Assembly (NCBI GenBank): GCA_013349285.1
Contig: DUZU01000008.1
Location: 1-64,000, forward strand
Direction of reading: 5' to 3'
Source of the DNA: Deltaproteobacteria bacterium
GTDB taxonomy: Bacteria > Desulfobacterota > Desulfobulbia > Desulfobulbales > Desulfurivibrionaceae
Length of the DNA stretch: 64,000 nt
The translations under genes and the position numbers were made by a program. How positions within the stretch are numbered: position 1 is the stretch's first letter; each line of letters starts with the position of its first letter. The notes beneath the pieces are model-generated. The model saw nothing but the letters and a program-made list of their open reading frames with translations, was not told the origin of the DNA and ran no database searches. This document shows positions 26,435 to 36,626 of this stretch, in pieces.

Positions 26435-26464
26435 ACAGCGACCGCCTGCCTGGCCGCTGTTTTT
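26435..26464 (+). terminator. Intrinsic terminator after the nadE-cytochrome operon
   Basis: ACAGCG (26435-26440) pairs with CGCTGT (26455-26460), extended by CC/GG after one bulge, and is followed by T residues. It lies 18 bases after the stop codon of the cytochrome gene. Confidence 0.7.
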
Positions 26465-26551
26465 CACCCCCACCCACGCACCGGCCGGGCCGCAACAGAT
26501 CGTTAGGCCTGGCCAATAAAACCTTTTGCCTTTCCAGATTATTGCTTCTGA

Positions 26552-26560
26552 TGATATAAT
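26552..26560 (+). promoter_or_regulatory. Extended -10 promoter of the binding protein-kinase operon
   Basis: TGATATAAT is a full extended -10 element. A TTTCCA at 26531-26536 lies 18 bases upstream with four of six matches to the -35 consensus. The start would be about 26567, some 60 bases before the gene. Confidence 0.6.
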
Positions 26561-26627
26561 AAATACTCGCGCAACAACTCACTGATATTTCGCACTTTCA
26601 ACCGAACCTTATTAATAGGGGCTACAA

Positions 26628-27602
26628 ATGAAAAGAACGATTTCCGTCTTGGTACTTATCGCAGCACTGCTGACGGCATCATTCTTCACCTTTTCCCCAG
26701 CCTCGGACCAACCAAAACAATTCACCATCGGCGTGGTCAATCCCAATCACGGCACCCAAGCCATCCAGCAAGGCTTTATCAACTATCTGAAAAAAGCCGG
26801 CCGAGAGCAGGGCTGGGAAATCTCCTTTCAACAATGCGAAGCAGCCAATGAGGTAACCCCGGCCCTGCAGCAGATGCTCGCGAAAAAGGTCGATCTGATC
26901 TTCACCGTCACCTCACCCGCCACCATTAAAATGAAAGAAATGACCAGGAGCAACAAGGTGCCCGGCATCTTCGCCCTCTACAACCCGATAAAATCCGGAG
27001 TCATCAAAAACCTTGCCCGGCCGGAGGATAACCTCACCGGCGTTCAGATCAGCGGGAGCGTGCCCAAGGCCCTTGACTGGCTTTTGAGCTTGGCCCCGGC
27101 CACGAAACATATTTTCGTGCCCATCAAATTCGACACCGAGGCGGCGCATCAAAGCCTGGCGATTCTCAGCAAAACCGCAGCCGCGGTCGGCATCAAAATC
27201 ACGGTTGCCGAGGTCGACAGTGAACAGGAACTAAGCGCAACCCTTGCCGATATCCCTAGCGATGTCGACGCCATTTTCGTAATGCATTCAATTTTAATCT
27301 CGACCCACGCCGACAAAATCGCCGCCGCGGCAATTGCCAAAAAGATCCCGACCGGCGCCGCCATCGGCAAAAGCGACCAAGGAATTCTTTTCTCTTACAG
27401 CCCAAGGCTTAACGATATCGGCAGACAGGCCGGTCGCTTGGCCATGATGGTTTTACAAGGGGAAGCGCCGGCCAACATTCCAACGGAAAAGGCCAATTAT
27501 TTTCTCGGAATAAACATGGATACCGCCCAAAAGATCGGGATGAAGATCAGCAACGACATCCTGATCCAAACAGATTACCTCATCCACAACCAGGCTCAGT
27601 AA
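26628..27602 (+). CDS. Periplasmic substrate-binding protein, ABC_sub_bind (PF04392) type
   Basis: The product has 324 residues with a signal peptide (LVLIAALLTASFF). The mature part starts FTIGVVNPNHGTQ and contains FTVTSPATIKMKE, GIFALYNPI and SDQGILFSYSPRL, as expected for the family annotated as ABC transporter substrate-binding. No permease or ATPase gene is next to it. Instead it overlaps a sensor kinase gene by one base, so it may present a ligand to the kinase rather than serve transport. Confidence 0.85.
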   Translation: MKRTISVLVLIAALLTASFFTFSPASDQPKQFTIGVVNPNHGTQAIQQGFINYLKKAGREQGWEISFQQCEAANEVTPALQQMLAKKVDLIFTVTSPATIKMKEMTRSNKVPGIFALYNPIKSGVIKNLARPEDNLTGVQISGSVPKALDWLLSLAPATKHIFVPIKFDTEAAHQSLAILSKTAAAVGIKITVAEVDSEQELSATLADIPSDVDAIFVMHSILISTHADKIAAAAIAKKIPTGAAIGKSDQGILFSYSPRLNDIGRQAGRLAMMVLQGEAPANIPTEKANYFLGINMDTAQKIGMKISNDILIQTDYLIHNQAQ

Positions 27603-30184
27603 TGAAAGACAGTATCCGAAAATGGTTGATAACCCCGCTGCTGGCCTTTGTCGTCACCTGCCTGCTGCTGGGATCTTTTCTCGCCTGGCAGAACTATCTT
27701 TCCGAAAAAAAAATGATCTTGCAACAACAACAGAATTTTACCGCGCTGGCCGCCGACAATATCTCACTCTTTCTGCACGAACAGAGACTAATCATCCAAT
27801 CCATGCTCAACACCAATTACCTGCCCGGCATGGAAAAAAAAGAGCGGGAAATAATTCTTGCCAAATTTTTACGCTCGATCAAAGATGTCAAACACGGCCC
27901 GGTTTTCAACAAAACCAGCATGCTTGACCGGGACGGCCGGGAAACAATCAGGATTTCCCGCTCCCAGCTGATCCGGGAAAGCGACCTCACCGACTGGGCC
28001 TATGCCGAAGAATTTATTGTCCCGACCACCACCGGCAATGCCTACTACAGCCCGATCTACTTTGACCCGGAAACCGGCGACCCGCTTATCAAGTTAAGCC
28101 TGCCGCTGCTTGAGCTCTCCTCCGCGGAGATCAAAGGGGCGTTGGTAACCGAGATCAACCTGCGGCTGATGTGGCACCTGATCAATGCCTTGCGGATCGG
28201 TAAACAAGGCGCCGCCTTCATCGTCGACGACCATGACCGGGTAATTGCCCATCCGAACCGTTCCATTGTTCTCAAAAACACCGTTTTTCCGCCCCCGGCA
28301 ACAACCACCATCATGCCCGGCCTCCTGCACAAAAAAGCGGTTATTGCCGCGGAGCAGATCACTTACGGCAACCAGAAGCTCTTTTTCATCACCGAATTGC
28401 CGGCCGCCGAGGCCTTGCAGCATATAACCAGGGCCATAACCATTTCCGTGATTTTTCTGTTTTTCATATTCCTGGGCGCCCTGGCCCTGGGGGTAATCCT
28501 GATCAAACAGATCATTCGGCCGATTGAAGCCCTGGCCGGCACCGCCCGCAAGGTCAGCCAAGGCGATCTTAATCAGAAAGCCGCAACGGACAGAAAAGAT
28601 GAGCTCGGCGAACTGGCTGAATCCTTTAACTTCATGCTCACCCGGCTTTCCTCGACCATCTCCGACCTGAAACGGGAGAAAGATTTTATCCGCAACACCA
28701 TTGAATCGCTGACCCAACCGTTTTACGTTATTAATGTTAAGGATTACACTATTAAGCTCGCCAACTCAGCGGCAAACTTCGGCGAGCTCAAACCGACCGA
28801 CACCTGCTACCGACTCACCCACAAGACCGACACCCCCTGCGAAGACAAAGACCATCCCTGCGTGATCAAAGAGGTGCAAAGAACCAAGGGGCCGGTGATG
28901 GTCGAGCACCGGCACCTAAACCAAAAGAATGAAATCTCCACCTTTGAAGTTTATGGCTACCCCATTTTTGACGAACATGGCGAAATCAGTCAGGTAATTG
29001 AATATAATATTGATGTCACCGAGAAAAAAAGCCTTGAAGCCCAACTCATCCAATCCCAGAAACTTGAGGCGATCGGCAGTCTCACCGGCGGGGTGGCCCA
29101 TGATTTCAACAATTTTCTCTCCACCATCATCGGCTACAGCCAACTTGCCCTCACCGAGCTTAGCGAAGACACCCCCTTGCGTCGCCGCCTTCAAGCCATC
29201 TTCCAGGCAGGCGAAAAAGCGACGATCCTGACCAAGCAGCTCCTGGCCTTCAGCCGAAAACAGGTGATGGAGATCAAGGTGATCAGCCTCAATGAACTCA
29301 TCGCCAACATGGTAAAAATGCTCAAACGACTGGTTGGTGAACATATCGAAATCCAACAAAAGCTTAAAGAGAACATCGGCAATATCAAGGCCGACCCGGG
29401 CCAAGTCGGCCAGATCATTATGAATCTGTTGGTAAATGCCCGGGACGCCATGCCCGATGGGGGCACCATCTTCCTGGAAACCGACTCGATTAATCTGGAT
29501 GAAAACTACTGCCGGACCCATGACAATATCACCCCCGGCGCCTATGTCGTCTTTGCGGTAACCGACACCGGCTGCGGAATCGATCCGGAAATCCAGGATA
29601 AGATTTTCGAACCATTTTTCACCACCAAAAAAAAGGGCGAGGGAACCGGGCTCGGCCTGTCAATGGTATATGGGGTCATCAAACAGCTCGGCGGCCATAT
29701 CATCGTCTACAGCGAACCGGGCAACGGCACGACTTTTAAAATATACTTCCCTGAGGTTATGGAAGAAAAAGAGACCATCGTCGAGGAAAAACCGCCGACC
29801 CTGCAACAGGGAACCGAGACCATCCTGGTGGTTGACGACGAACCCACCATTCGCATGCTTGCCCATGACATCCTTGCCCCTTTGGGTTACGATGTCATCA
29901 TCGCCGAATCAGGAGAAGCGGCCTTGACTAAGGCCCAGGCCGCCGACCGCCCCATTGACCTGCTGTTAACCGATGTGGTAATGCCGGGCATCAACGGCAA
30001 AGTGCTGGCCGACAAACTTGAAATCATGTTCCCAGCCATGAGCACTATCTTCATGTCCGGTTATACCGATAACATCATTACCCACAAGGGAGTACTCACC
30101 CCGGGCACCACCTTTATCAACAAACCGCTGGTACCGATTCAGCTCGCCCATAAAATCAGACAAATTCTCGACGGCAAAAAATAA
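27602..30184 (+). CDS. Hybrid histidine kinase with Cache, HAMP, PAS and receiver domains
   Basis: The product has 860 residues. TM1 is at about 10-30 and TM2 near 275-300, enclosing a Cache-like sensor domain (about 35-270). HAMP, then a PAS domain with a Cys-rich stretch ([16 protein letters not shown]), HisKA with [12 protein letters not shown], HATPase with [14 protein letters not shown] and [11 protein letters not shown], and a C-terminal receiver with VVDDEP and [10 protein letters not shown] follow. It begins in the stop codon of the binding-protein gene (TAATG), so that protein is its probable extracytoplasmic partner. No response regulator follows; output is unknown. Confidence 0.93.
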   Translation: MKDSIRKWLITPLLAFVVTCLLLGSFLAWQNYLSEKKMILQQQQNFTALAADNISLFLHEQRLIIQSMLNTNYLPGMEKKEREIILAKFLRSIKDVKHGPVFNKTSMLDRDGRETIRISRSQLIRESDLTDWAYAEEFIVPTTTGNAYYSPIYFDPETGDPLIKLSLPLLELSSAEIKGALVTEINLRLMWHLINALRIGKQGAAFIVDDHDRVIAHPNRSIVLKNTVFPPPATTTIMPGLLHKKAVIAAEQITYGNQKLFFITELPAAEALQHITRAITISVIFLFFIFLGALALGVILIKQIIRPIEALAGTARKVSQGDLNQKAATDRKDELGELAESFNFMLTRLSSTISDLKREKDFIRNTIESLTQPFYVINVKDYTIKLANSAANFGELKPTDTCYRLTHKTDTPCEDKDHPCVIKEVQRTKGPVMVEHRHLNQKNEISTFEVYGYPIFDEHGEISQVIEYNIDVTEKKSLEAQLIQSQKLEAIGSLTGGVAHDFNNFLSTIIGYSQLALTELSEDTPLRRRLQAIFQAGEKATILTKQLLAFSRKQVMEIKVISLNELIANMVKMLKRLVGEHIEIQQKLKENIGNIKADPGQVGQIIMNLLVNARDAMPDGGTIFLETDSINLDENYCRTHDNITPGAYVVFAVTDTGCGIDPEIQDKIFEPFFTTKKKGEGTGLGLSMVYGVIKQLGGHIIVYSEPGNGTTFKIYFPEVMEEKETIVEEKPPTLQQGTETILVVDDEPTIRMLAHDILAPLGYDVIIAESGEAALTKAQAADRPIDLLLTDVVMPGINGKVLADKLEIMFPAMSTIFMSGYTDNIITHKGVLTPGTTFINKPLVPIQLAHKIRQILDGKK

Positions 30185-30339
30185 CCCCCGCCCCGGAGAA
30201 GCGCGCCGCCCTTGATTGTCCGTTTCATAACGGCCTCTCCCCGCCCGCTTGCTTGCGGGGCCAAGGGCTAAGTAAATTTTCATTGCACCTCCCGATCATT
30301 TCCGGCATAACTCCCCTTGAAATTTTACCGGGAATAAGC

Positions 30340-30369
30340 TTGATTACATAAATACAAACTTTTTATAAA
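30340..30369 (+). promoter_or_regulatory. Candidate hisD promoter
   Basis: TTGATT (30340-30345, four of six) and TATAAA (30364-30369, five of six) are 18 bases apart in an AT-rich stretch, about 50 bases before hisD. An unlinked CCCCGC/GCGGGG stem at 30239-30260 lies further upstream and may close the preceding transcript. Confidence 0.5.
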
Positions 30370-30418
30370 GATAAAGACCAACAGCCACCCATTACCGCAC
30401 ACCAACGAGGGTTACACC

Positions 30419-31729
30419 ATGATCATAACTCCGGTTGCCACTTCATCCGCAGAGGGCAAAAAGATCCTCGGCCAACTTGCCGACCGTTTCCAGCTGGCGG
30501 ATACCCAATGCCGACAGGGCGTTACCGAGATCATCGCCGACATCAGGCAACGGGGCGACGAGGCCCTGATCGAATATATCCGTAAATTTGACGCGCCGAC
30601 CATTACCGCCGATAAACTGCGGGTAAGCGAGGAGGAACTCCACGAAGCGCTTACCCTGGTCGATGAAGAATTCCTCGATACCCTGGAACTGGCCATCGAA
30701 CGGATCTATGCCTTCCACGAACACGAAAAAGAGCAATCATGGATGGTGACCCGGGAAGACGGCACCATCACCGGCCGGCTCGTCAACCCGGTGGACTCCG
30801 CCGGCCTCTATGTGCCGGGCGGCCAGGGCGGTAAAACCCCGCTGGTGTCCTCGGTGCTGATGAACGGCATTCCCGCCGCCATTGCCGGGGTGGAAGAGAG
30901 GATCATGGTCACCCCGCCCGATGAAAACGGCAAAATCAACCCGGCCCTGCTGGTCGCGGCCCAGGAGATCGGGATCACCGAGATTTACAAGGCGGGCAGC
31001 GCCTGGGCCATCGCCGCCCTGGCCTACGGCACCGAAACCATCCCCAAGGTCGACGTCATCGTCGGGCCGGGCAACCAGTATGTCACCGAGGCCAAACGCC
31101 AGGTCTCGGGCCGGGTGCGGATCGACATGATCGCCGGCCCCAGCGAGGTGCTGATCATCGCCGACCAGACCGGGGTGCCGGCATACATCGCCGCCGACAT
31201 GCTGGCCCAGGCCGAGCACGATCCCCAGGCCCTGGCCATGTGCATCACCACCGACCAGGCCATGGCCGAGCAGATCGTTATTGAACTGGACAAACAGTTG
31301 CTCGAGTTGAGCCGGGCCGAGATTGCCGAAAGATCCCTGCGCGAACGGGGCGTCATTCTGGTGGCCGAGGATCTGGAGGAGGCGATCTGGCATGCCAACA
31401 AAATTGCCGCCGAACATCTGGAATTGATGATTGACAACCCTTTCGAGTGGCTCACCCGGATCAGGCACGCCGGCGCCATCTTCCTGGGCAGGCACACCCC
31501 GGAGTCGGCCGGCGATTATCTGGCCGGCCCCAATCATGTGCTGCCCACCATGGGCACCGCCCGTTTCTCGTCCGCCCTCGGGGTGGAAACCTTTATCAAG
31601 AAATCAAGTCTCATTGCCTATTCGCAGGAGGCGCTGATCGCCGACAGCCACCACATTCAGAAGCTGGCCAACCTGGAGGGACTGACGGCCCATGCCCGGT
31701 CGGCGGCCATCCGCACCACCAAAAAATAA
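30419..31729 (+). CDS. hisD: Histidinol dehydrogenase
   Basis: The product has 436 residues, the family length. [59 protein letters not shown] and GPNHVLPT appear in the usual order, and include the Zn and catalytic His/Glu residues. It oxidises histidinol to histidine in the last two steps of the pathway. No other his gene is in the window; the small lipoprotein gene follows by 13 bases. Confidence 0.97.
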   Translation: MIITPVATSSAEGKKILGQLADRFQLADTQCRQGVTEIIADIRQRGDEALIEYIRKFDAPTITADKLRVSEEELHEALTLVDEEFLDTLELAIERIYAFHEHEKEQSWMVTREDGTITGRLVNPVDSAGLYVPGGQGGKTPLVSSVLMNGIPAAIAGVEERIMVTPPDENGKINPALLVAAQEIGITEIYKAGSAWAIAALAYGTETIPKVDVIVGPGNQYVTEAKRQVSGRVRIDMIAGPSEVLIIADQTGVPAYIAADMLAQAEHDPQALAMCITTDQAMAEQIVIELDKQLLELSRAEIAERSLRERGVILVAEDLEEAIWHANKIAAEHLELMIDNPFEWLTRIRHAGAIFLGRHTPESAGDYLAGPNHVLPTMGTARFSSALGVETFIKKSSLIAYSQEALIADSHHIQKLANLEGLTAHARSAAIRTTKK

Positions 31730-31742
31730 CCAAGGAAAAAGT

Positions 31743-32003
31743 ATGCGCAACTCTATAACAATCGTCCTCGTGGCCGCCACCCTGCTGCTGCTCATCGGTT
31801 GCAGCAAGGTCAACCAGGAAAACTACCATAAACTCAAGGTCGGCATGAAATACGCCGAGGTGGTCGCCCTGCTCGGCAAGGCGGATAACTGCAACGAAGC
31901 CCTGGGCAGCAAAAGCTGCATCTGGGGCGATGAGAACAAAAACATCACCGTTAACTTTATCGGCGACACCTGCATCATCTTCTCCAACACCGGTCTCCAG
32001 TAA
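31743..32003 (+). CDS. Small BamE/SmpA-like lipoprotein
   Basis: The product has 86 residues from the ATG at 31743 with AAGGA upstream. A signal peptide ends in the lipobox LIGC. The mature part (NYHKLKVGMKYAEVVALLGKADNC, split by a Cys pair and SCIWGDENKNITVNF) resembles the SmpA/OmlA and DUF3862 fold, small outer-membrane lipoproteins. Function unknown. Confidence 0.8.
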   Translation: MRNSITIVLVAATLLLLIGCSKVNQENYHKLKVGMKYAEVVALLGKADNCNEALGSKSCIWGDENKNITVNFIGDTCIIFSNTGLQ

Positions 32004-32017
32004 AGAGCCGGTCCGCC

Positions 32018-32713
32018 ATGGCTTTCACCTTATCCGAAGTGGTGCCCTGGGGCAGAACCTTCGACGAATACCTAGCCATGTTCGCCATGAGCCCGGATGA
32101 TCTCGCCTTAAAAATTCTCGGTTGCGGTGACGGCCCGGCCTCGTTCAACAGCGGCCTCACCGCCAGGGGCGGCCGGGTCGTCTCCATCGATCCGCTCTAT
32201 GCCTTTACCGCCGGCGAGATCAGCCGGCGCATCGACGAAACCTACGCGACGGTTATGGCGCAAACCCGAAAGAACCGCGATGAATTTACCTGGCAGACCA
32301 TAACCTCGGTCGAGGAGCTGGGTCGATTGCGGCTTAGGGCAATGGCCGATTTTTTAAAGGATTACGCCCCGGGCAGGCTTGCGGGCCGATACCTTGCAGG
32401 CGGCCTGCCCCAGCTGCCCTTTGCTGATCATCAATTCGATCTCGCCCTATGCTCCCACCTGCTCTTTCTCTACAGCGCACAGCTATCCGCAACCTTCCAC
32501 CTGGAATCGATCAAAGAGCTTTGCCGGGTTGCCCGACAGGTAAGAATTTTCCCCCTGCTGGAATTAGGGGCGAAACCATCCAGACATCTCGATACTGTTT
32601 TTAACAAATTACAAAATCTTGATTATCGGGTAAAAAGAAAAAAAGTACCTTACGAGTTTCAAAAAGGCGGCAATGAAATGATGATCATTTCAGCAGCCCG
32701 GCATCAAGGGTGA
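32018..32713 (+). CDS. SAM-dependent methyltransferase-like protein
   Basis: The product has 231 residues. A Rossmann-like motif I region (ALKILGCGDGPASFN) and an acidic strand end (RVVSIDPLY) are followed by a motif resembling IV (FDLALCSHLLFLYS). These suggest a class I methyltransferase fold. No substrate is suggested by the context, between hisD, a lipoprotein and a diguanylate cyclase. No strong ribosome binding site was seen. Confidence 0.75.
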   Translation: MAFTLSEVVPWGRTFDEYLAMFAMSPDDLALKILGCGDGPASFNSGLTARGGRVVSIDPLYAFTAGEISRRIDETYATVMAQTRKNRDEFTWQTITSVEELGRLRLRAMADFLKDYAPGRLAGRYLAGGLPQLPFADHQFDLALCSHLLFLYSAQLSATFHLESIKELCRVARQVRIFPLLELGAKPSRHLDTVFNKLQNLDYRVKRKKVPYEFQKGGNEMMIISAARHQG

Positions 32714-32746
32714 AATAAGTTCCCGCAAGACTCCCGAGGTGCCTAA

Positions 32747-33664
32747 ATGCCGGCAAACTCCAGGCAAGGGGAGCGCACCATGGCCAAGAACAAGGCGAAT
32801 ATCGATTTAAAGCAATCCTTTGAAAAAATCAGAAACGACCTTAGCCATTTTATCGATCTCTCCCAGCAGGAGGATGAAAAATCCTGGCTTGACTGGATCG
32901 CCTCCATCACCACCAAAATCGAAACCAAGTGCTGGGAAAGAAAAAACTGCAAAAACATCAACTGCCCGGCCTACAAAAATTCATGCGGCCGATGCTGGAT
33001 CATCGCCGGCACCATGCTGCCGGGCGCGATTCATTGTGATTTCGCCCAGAAATATGAATCCTGCAAAACCTGTGAAGTTTATCAGGATGCCGTTTGCCGT
33101 GATCCCATCACCGAAATCGAAGAGCACCTGTTCGTGCTGGTCCACAGCCTCAGGCAACGCCAGCAGGAATTAAAGGAAATAGCCACCACCGATTTTCTAA
33201 CGGAAATCCATAATCGGCGTTTTTTTGACTCATACCTCTCCCATGAATATGAAAAAATTAAACGTAACGACACCTCCCTCGCCATCATGATGATCGACGT
33301 TGATTTCTTCAAGGAGATAAACGACTCCTATGGCCACGGCATGGGCGACCAGGTCTTAAAAGAATGCGCCCAGATCCTGCTCAAGGCAACCAGACAATCG
33401 GACATGGTCGCCCGTTACGGCGGCGATGAATTTATCATCGCCCTGCATGAAAACCAACAGAATCAAAACCATCCGAGCGTGCTTATTAAGCGGATTGAAG
33501 AATATCTCGCCCATAGAAATTCATGTAAGGGCAAAAACGTGCCGGCCCTCTCCCTTAGTTTCGGCTATGCCATCCTTACCAAAAACAAAGATATTGCCGA
33601 GACCATCAAGAAAGCCGACGAGAACATGTATTCGGATAAGGCCCGTCGAAAAACCATGCAATGA
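32747..33664 (+). CDS. Diguanylate cyclase with two-CW domain
   Basis: The product has 305 residues if the ATG at 32747 is used (GAGG eight bases before); an ATG at 32780 is an alternative. Residues about 65-120 hold a Cys-rich two-CW type domain (CWERKNC, CPAY, CGRCW, CKTC). The GGDEF domain at about 145-305 has DFLTEIHNRR, the I-site RQSD and ARYGGDEF, so it should make c-di-GMP and be feedback inhibited. No membrane segment was seen, so the Cys domain may sense redox or metal in the cytoplasm. Confidence 0.92.
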   Translation: MPANSRQGERTMAKNKANIDLKQSFEKIRNDLSHFIDLSQQEDEKSWLDWIASITTKIETKCWERKNCKNINCPAYKNSCGRCWIIAGTMLPGAIHCDFAQKYESCKTCEVYQDAVCRDPITEIEEHLFVLVHSLRQRQQELKEIATTDFLTEIHNRRFFDSYLSHEYEKIKRNDTSLAIMMIDVDFFKEINDSYGHGMGDQVLKECAQILLKATRQSDMVARYGGDEFIIALHENQQNQNHPSVLIKRIEEYLAHRNSCKGKNVPALSLSFGYAILTKNKDIAETIKKADENMYSDKARRKTMQ

Positions 33665-33738
33665 GTTATCGGCCGGGACCGGCTCATCCCCCCGCCAGGA
33701 TTAAATCCATAGATTTACTGTCGGGATTAAAGTTTCCA

Positions 33739-33747
33739 TGTTATAAT
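33739..33747 (+). promoter_or_regulatory. Extended -10 promoter of the PAS protein gene
   Basis: TGTTATAAT is a full extended -10 element; no good -35 was seen. The start would be near 33754, about 65 bases before the ATG at 33819. Confidence 0.5.
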
Positions 33748-33818
33748 AATGCCGATTCCGGTGGCCATCCCTTTTTGGTTAGATAACCTGTGACCAGACA
33801 ATCCGGCGTTTTGTCCGC

Positions 33819-34739
33819 ATGAAAAACATGCGCAACCTAAAAAATAATACGGATGGCAATCCGCTCCATATGGAAAAAATACCAACCCCGTCATTTCGTA
33901 TTCTTACGGTGAGTTTACTCGCAATTTTTATCGCTGAGATCTTATTCTCCTTCACGATTCATGCCTTAAACATCTCCTCCTCCGTCAAAATATTACTCGA
34001 GGCCTCACTCCTGATCACCCTGCTCTATCCGGCCCTTTATTTCCTGATCTTCAAACCGTTAAACTCCCAGATCGCCCAACTTGCAAAAAGCAAAACCAGC
34101 CACGAAACCATGCATAACATGCTCCTTTCCGTGCTGGACAGCCTGGACGCCATCGTCTATGTGGCGGATATCAAAACCTATGAATTGTTATTCCTCAATA
34201 AATACTCCCGGGATATCTTCGGCGACACCATCGGCAAAAAATGCTGGGAAACCTTACAGACCGGCCAAACCGGCCCCTGCGATTTCTGCAGCAACGACAA
34301 GCTGCTCACCGAATCCGGTGAACCGAAGGGCATGTATCTATGGGAATTTAAAAACACGGTAAATAATCATTGGTATGACATCCGGGATCGGGCCATTAAA
34401 TGGATCGACGGCCGCACGGTCAGGCTTGAAATCGCCACGGATATCACCGACCGCAAAAAAGCCGACCACGAGAAAGAAAAGCTGATCGACAAACTACAAG
34501 AGGCGCTGAACCAGGTTAAGACCCTACAGGGCATTCTGCCCATCTGCTCACACTGCAAAAAAATCCGCAGCGACCAAGGCTCCTGGAGCCAGATCGAGGC
34601 ATACGTGACTCAGCACACAACGGCTCAATTCAGCCACGGCATCTGTCCGGAATGTATGCACCGCCATCACCCGGAGATCCACGCTAAAATGTATCCATCC
34701 GGCTCCGCCCGGGCCAGCAAAACCAACCCGGAAAATTAG
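33819..34739 (+). CDS. Membrane PAS protein with C-terminal Cys-pair module
   Basis: The product has 306 residues. Two transmembrane helices (about 29-50 and 56-77) are followed by a PAS domain with a Cys-containing core (KKCWETLQTGQTGPCDFC) and a coiled coil. The C-terminus carries a recurring module, GILPICSHCKKIR, then SWSQIEAYV, and HGICPECM, with two CxxC pairs that could bind zinc. No kinase or cyclase domain follows. This module appears behind PAS or receiver domains in many related bacteria, and its role is unknown. Confidence 0.85.
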   Translation: MKNMRNLKNNTDGNPLHMEKIPTPSFRILTVSLLAIFIAEILFSFTIHALNISSSVKILLEASLLITLLYPALYFLIFKPLNSQIAQLAKSKTSHETMHNMLLSVLDSLDAIVYVADIKTYELLFLNKYSRDIFGDTIGKKCWETLQTGQTGPCDFCSNDKLLTESGEPKGMYLWEFKNTVNNHWYDIRDRAIKWIDGRTVRLEIATDITDRKKADHEKEKLIDKLQEALNQVKTLQGILPICSHCKKIRSDQGSWSQIEAYVTQHTTAQFSHGICPECMHRHHPEIHAKMYPSGSARASKTNPEN

Positions 34740-34991
34740 GCCGCGGCAAAACCAGGTACTCATCTTCAGCAGACGCCATGCGCCATCCGCACTATTCACC
34801 ACGGAAAACAGGCATGACGCCTATAGCTTATAGATAAAAACAACATGGGTTATAAAATGCCGGTAAAAACTGTGACGAATCGGGCCGAATAAGTTATTTT
34901 CAAGCCGTAAACTTTTTTTTAAAAAAAACGTGACCCATTGCCTTGAGGACGGCGGCATGGGCTTCACCTTAGCCCTAACGAGAACAAAGAA

Positions 34992-35162
34992 ATGACCTTT
35001 TCCTGTAAAAATTATGATTTCAGCAATGATTGCTGCCGAAAATTAAAATGCGAATGCATTCCGGGCCGACGTGGTTGTGTTCTCGAAGGCAGGGTTACGG
35101 TGAGCGAGGAGCTTGACAAGCGAATCAAAGAACTCGAAAAGACCAGAAAAGCAACAAGTTAA
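34992..35162 (+). CDS. Small Cys-rich protein (56 residues)
   Basis: This short frame begins ATGACCTTTTCC and encodes six cysteines in the first 35 residues, in the pattern CKNYDF, NDCCRKLKCEC, PGRRGCVLEG, followed by a charged helix rich in Glu and Lys. I recall similar short proteins in related bacteria, which supports coding, but no family name. The start has only a weak ribosome binding site. The upstream 250 bases (34740-34991) contain a T8A8 run at about 34914-34929 but no obvious gene. Confidence 0.6.
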   Translation: MTFSCKNYDFSNDCCRKLKCECIPGRRGCVLEGRVTVSEELDKRIKELEKTRKATS

Positions 35163-35219
35163 CCACCGCCGACAAAAAAAATAAACAGTTGGCCGGCCGC
35201 CAACATTCGATATAAAAAG

Positions 35220-35528
35220 ATGAAAAAATACAGATTACTTATCAATGGTCAAAATTTTCTTATTGAAAGCGATGGTAAGCCGCGGAAACATGGATTTTAC
35301 CAAAACTTCTTCATTGAGGCCGCCAACCCCAAACAGGCGGAACTGATCGTTACTTCACGGTTATGGCATGACAAAGAACTTACCAAAATAACCCTGAACA
35401 AAAAAAAAGACCCGCCCAGGATCAAACTCTGCACCTTCTGGGAGCTTGATATCCTCAATTATGTGGGCAAGCTCAATACCGACCGCAACTTTTACCTCGA
35501 AAAACGATGGTGGCAATTCTGGAAATAA
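35220..35528 (+). CDS. Conserved hypothetical protein (102 residues)
   Basis: The product begins KKYRLLINGQNFLI and has a charged, beta-rich sequence with KHGFYQNFFIEA and a Trp-rich end (RWWQFWK). No signal peptide or domain was recognised. The family is likely conserved but unnamed. It lies 57 bases after the Cys-rich small gene and 26 bases before the SrkA-like gene, forming a small cluster. Confidence 0.7.
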   Translation: MKKYRLLINGQNFLIESDGKPRKHGFYQNFFIEAANPKQAELIVTSRLWHDKELTKITLNKKKDPPRIKLCTFWELDILNYVGKLNTDRNFYLEKRWWQFWK

Positions 35529-35554
35529 CCGGATCAGGGACATCCCTTAAGCAA

Positions 35555-36565
35555 ATGAAGAAACAATCCGAGCAAAACATGCGGACAGGCTTCGGCAACC
35601 TGCCCCCGGACCTGGTCCTCAATCTGGTCGAGAACGCCCTGGCCACCCGCTGCACCAACATCTGCCGCCCTCTGAACAGCTATATCAACCGGGTCTATGA
35701 ACTGGAACAGGCCGACGGCCTCGGTCTGGTCGCCAAGTTCTACCGGCCGGGCCGCTGGTCCCACGAGGCTCTGCAAGACGAGCATGATTTCCTCATGGAT
35801 CTTGCAACACATGAGATCCCGGTGGTTGCCCCCTTAAGACAAATAAACGGGGAAACCCTGGGCTGTCACCAGGGCATGTTCTTTGCCGTGTTCCCTAAAA
35901 AAGGGGGCCGCAGCTTTGATGAGTACAGCGACGAGCAGTGGCTGCAGCTCGGCCGCCTGCTGGGCCGGGCCCATGGGATCGGCGCCCAACGGACCCCCAG
36001 GGATCGTCTCAGCATGGCCCCTGATCGCTCAACCCGGGCCCAGATCGATTATATCCTGCACGGTGATTTCATGGACCCTGATCCGGCCCGGCAATTTGAG
36101 TCGATCACCAGGGAACTGCTCACGGTGATCACCCCCCTGTTTGACAATATCGAGATGATCCGAATCCACGGCGACTGCCATTTCTCAAACCTGATCTACC
36201 GGCCGGACGAATCATTCTACCTCATCGATCTCGACGACATGGCCGTCGGCCCCCCGGTTCAGGATTTCTGGATGCTGCTGCCCGGCTACCTGAACGATTC
36301 CCTGGCCGAAATCGACATGTTCCTTGAGGGCTACGAAACCTTCCGCGACTTTGATCACCGCAGCCTGCGCCTGATCGAACCCCTGCGGGCCATGCGCTAT
36401 ATCCATTATACCGCATGGTGCGCCCACCAGTTTGCCGAGGACGGCCTCTCCCGGGTGGCCCCCGATTTCGGAAGCCGGGACTACTGGCAACGGGAGATCC
36501 GCGACCTGACCGAACAACTTGAGCGGATCAAAGAGCTGCCCGAACCAATGGGCAACTTCTGCTGA
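35555..36565 (+). CDS. srkA: SrkA/YihE-like aminoglycoside-phosphotransferase-fold kinase
   Basis: The product has 336 residues from the ATG at 35555; longer and shorter starts are possible and none has a clear ribosome binding site. LNSYINRVYELE, LVAKFYRPGRWSHEAL, HDFL, IHGDCHFSNLIYR (catalytic loop) and FYLIDLDDMAVGPPVQDFWMLL (metal-binding DxD) define a SrkA-type protein kinase with the APH fold. SrkA (YihE) of E. coli is a stress-response Ser/Thr kinase. Substrates here are unknown. Confidence 0.9.
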   Translation: MKKQSEQNMRTGFGNLPPDLVLNLVENALATRCTNICRPLNSYINRVYELEQADGLGLVAKFYRPGRWSHEALQDEHDFLMDLATHEIPVVAPLRQINGETLGCHQGMFFAVFPKKGGRSFDEYSDEQWLQLGRLLGRAHGIGAQRTPRDRLSMAPDRSTRAQIDYILHGDFMDPDPARQFESITRELLTVITPLFDNIEMIRIHGDCHFSNLIYRPDESFYLIDLDDMAVGPPVQDFWMLLPGYLNDSLAEIDMFLEGYETFRDFDHRSLRLIEPLRAMRYIHYTAWCAHQFAEDGLSRVAPDFGSRDYWQREIRDLTEQLERIKELPEPMGNFC

Positions 36566-36626
36566 TTATGGCCAACAGCTTGCGAACCGGCGATTGACGA
36601 GCAACATAGCACAGGACCGATTATTG

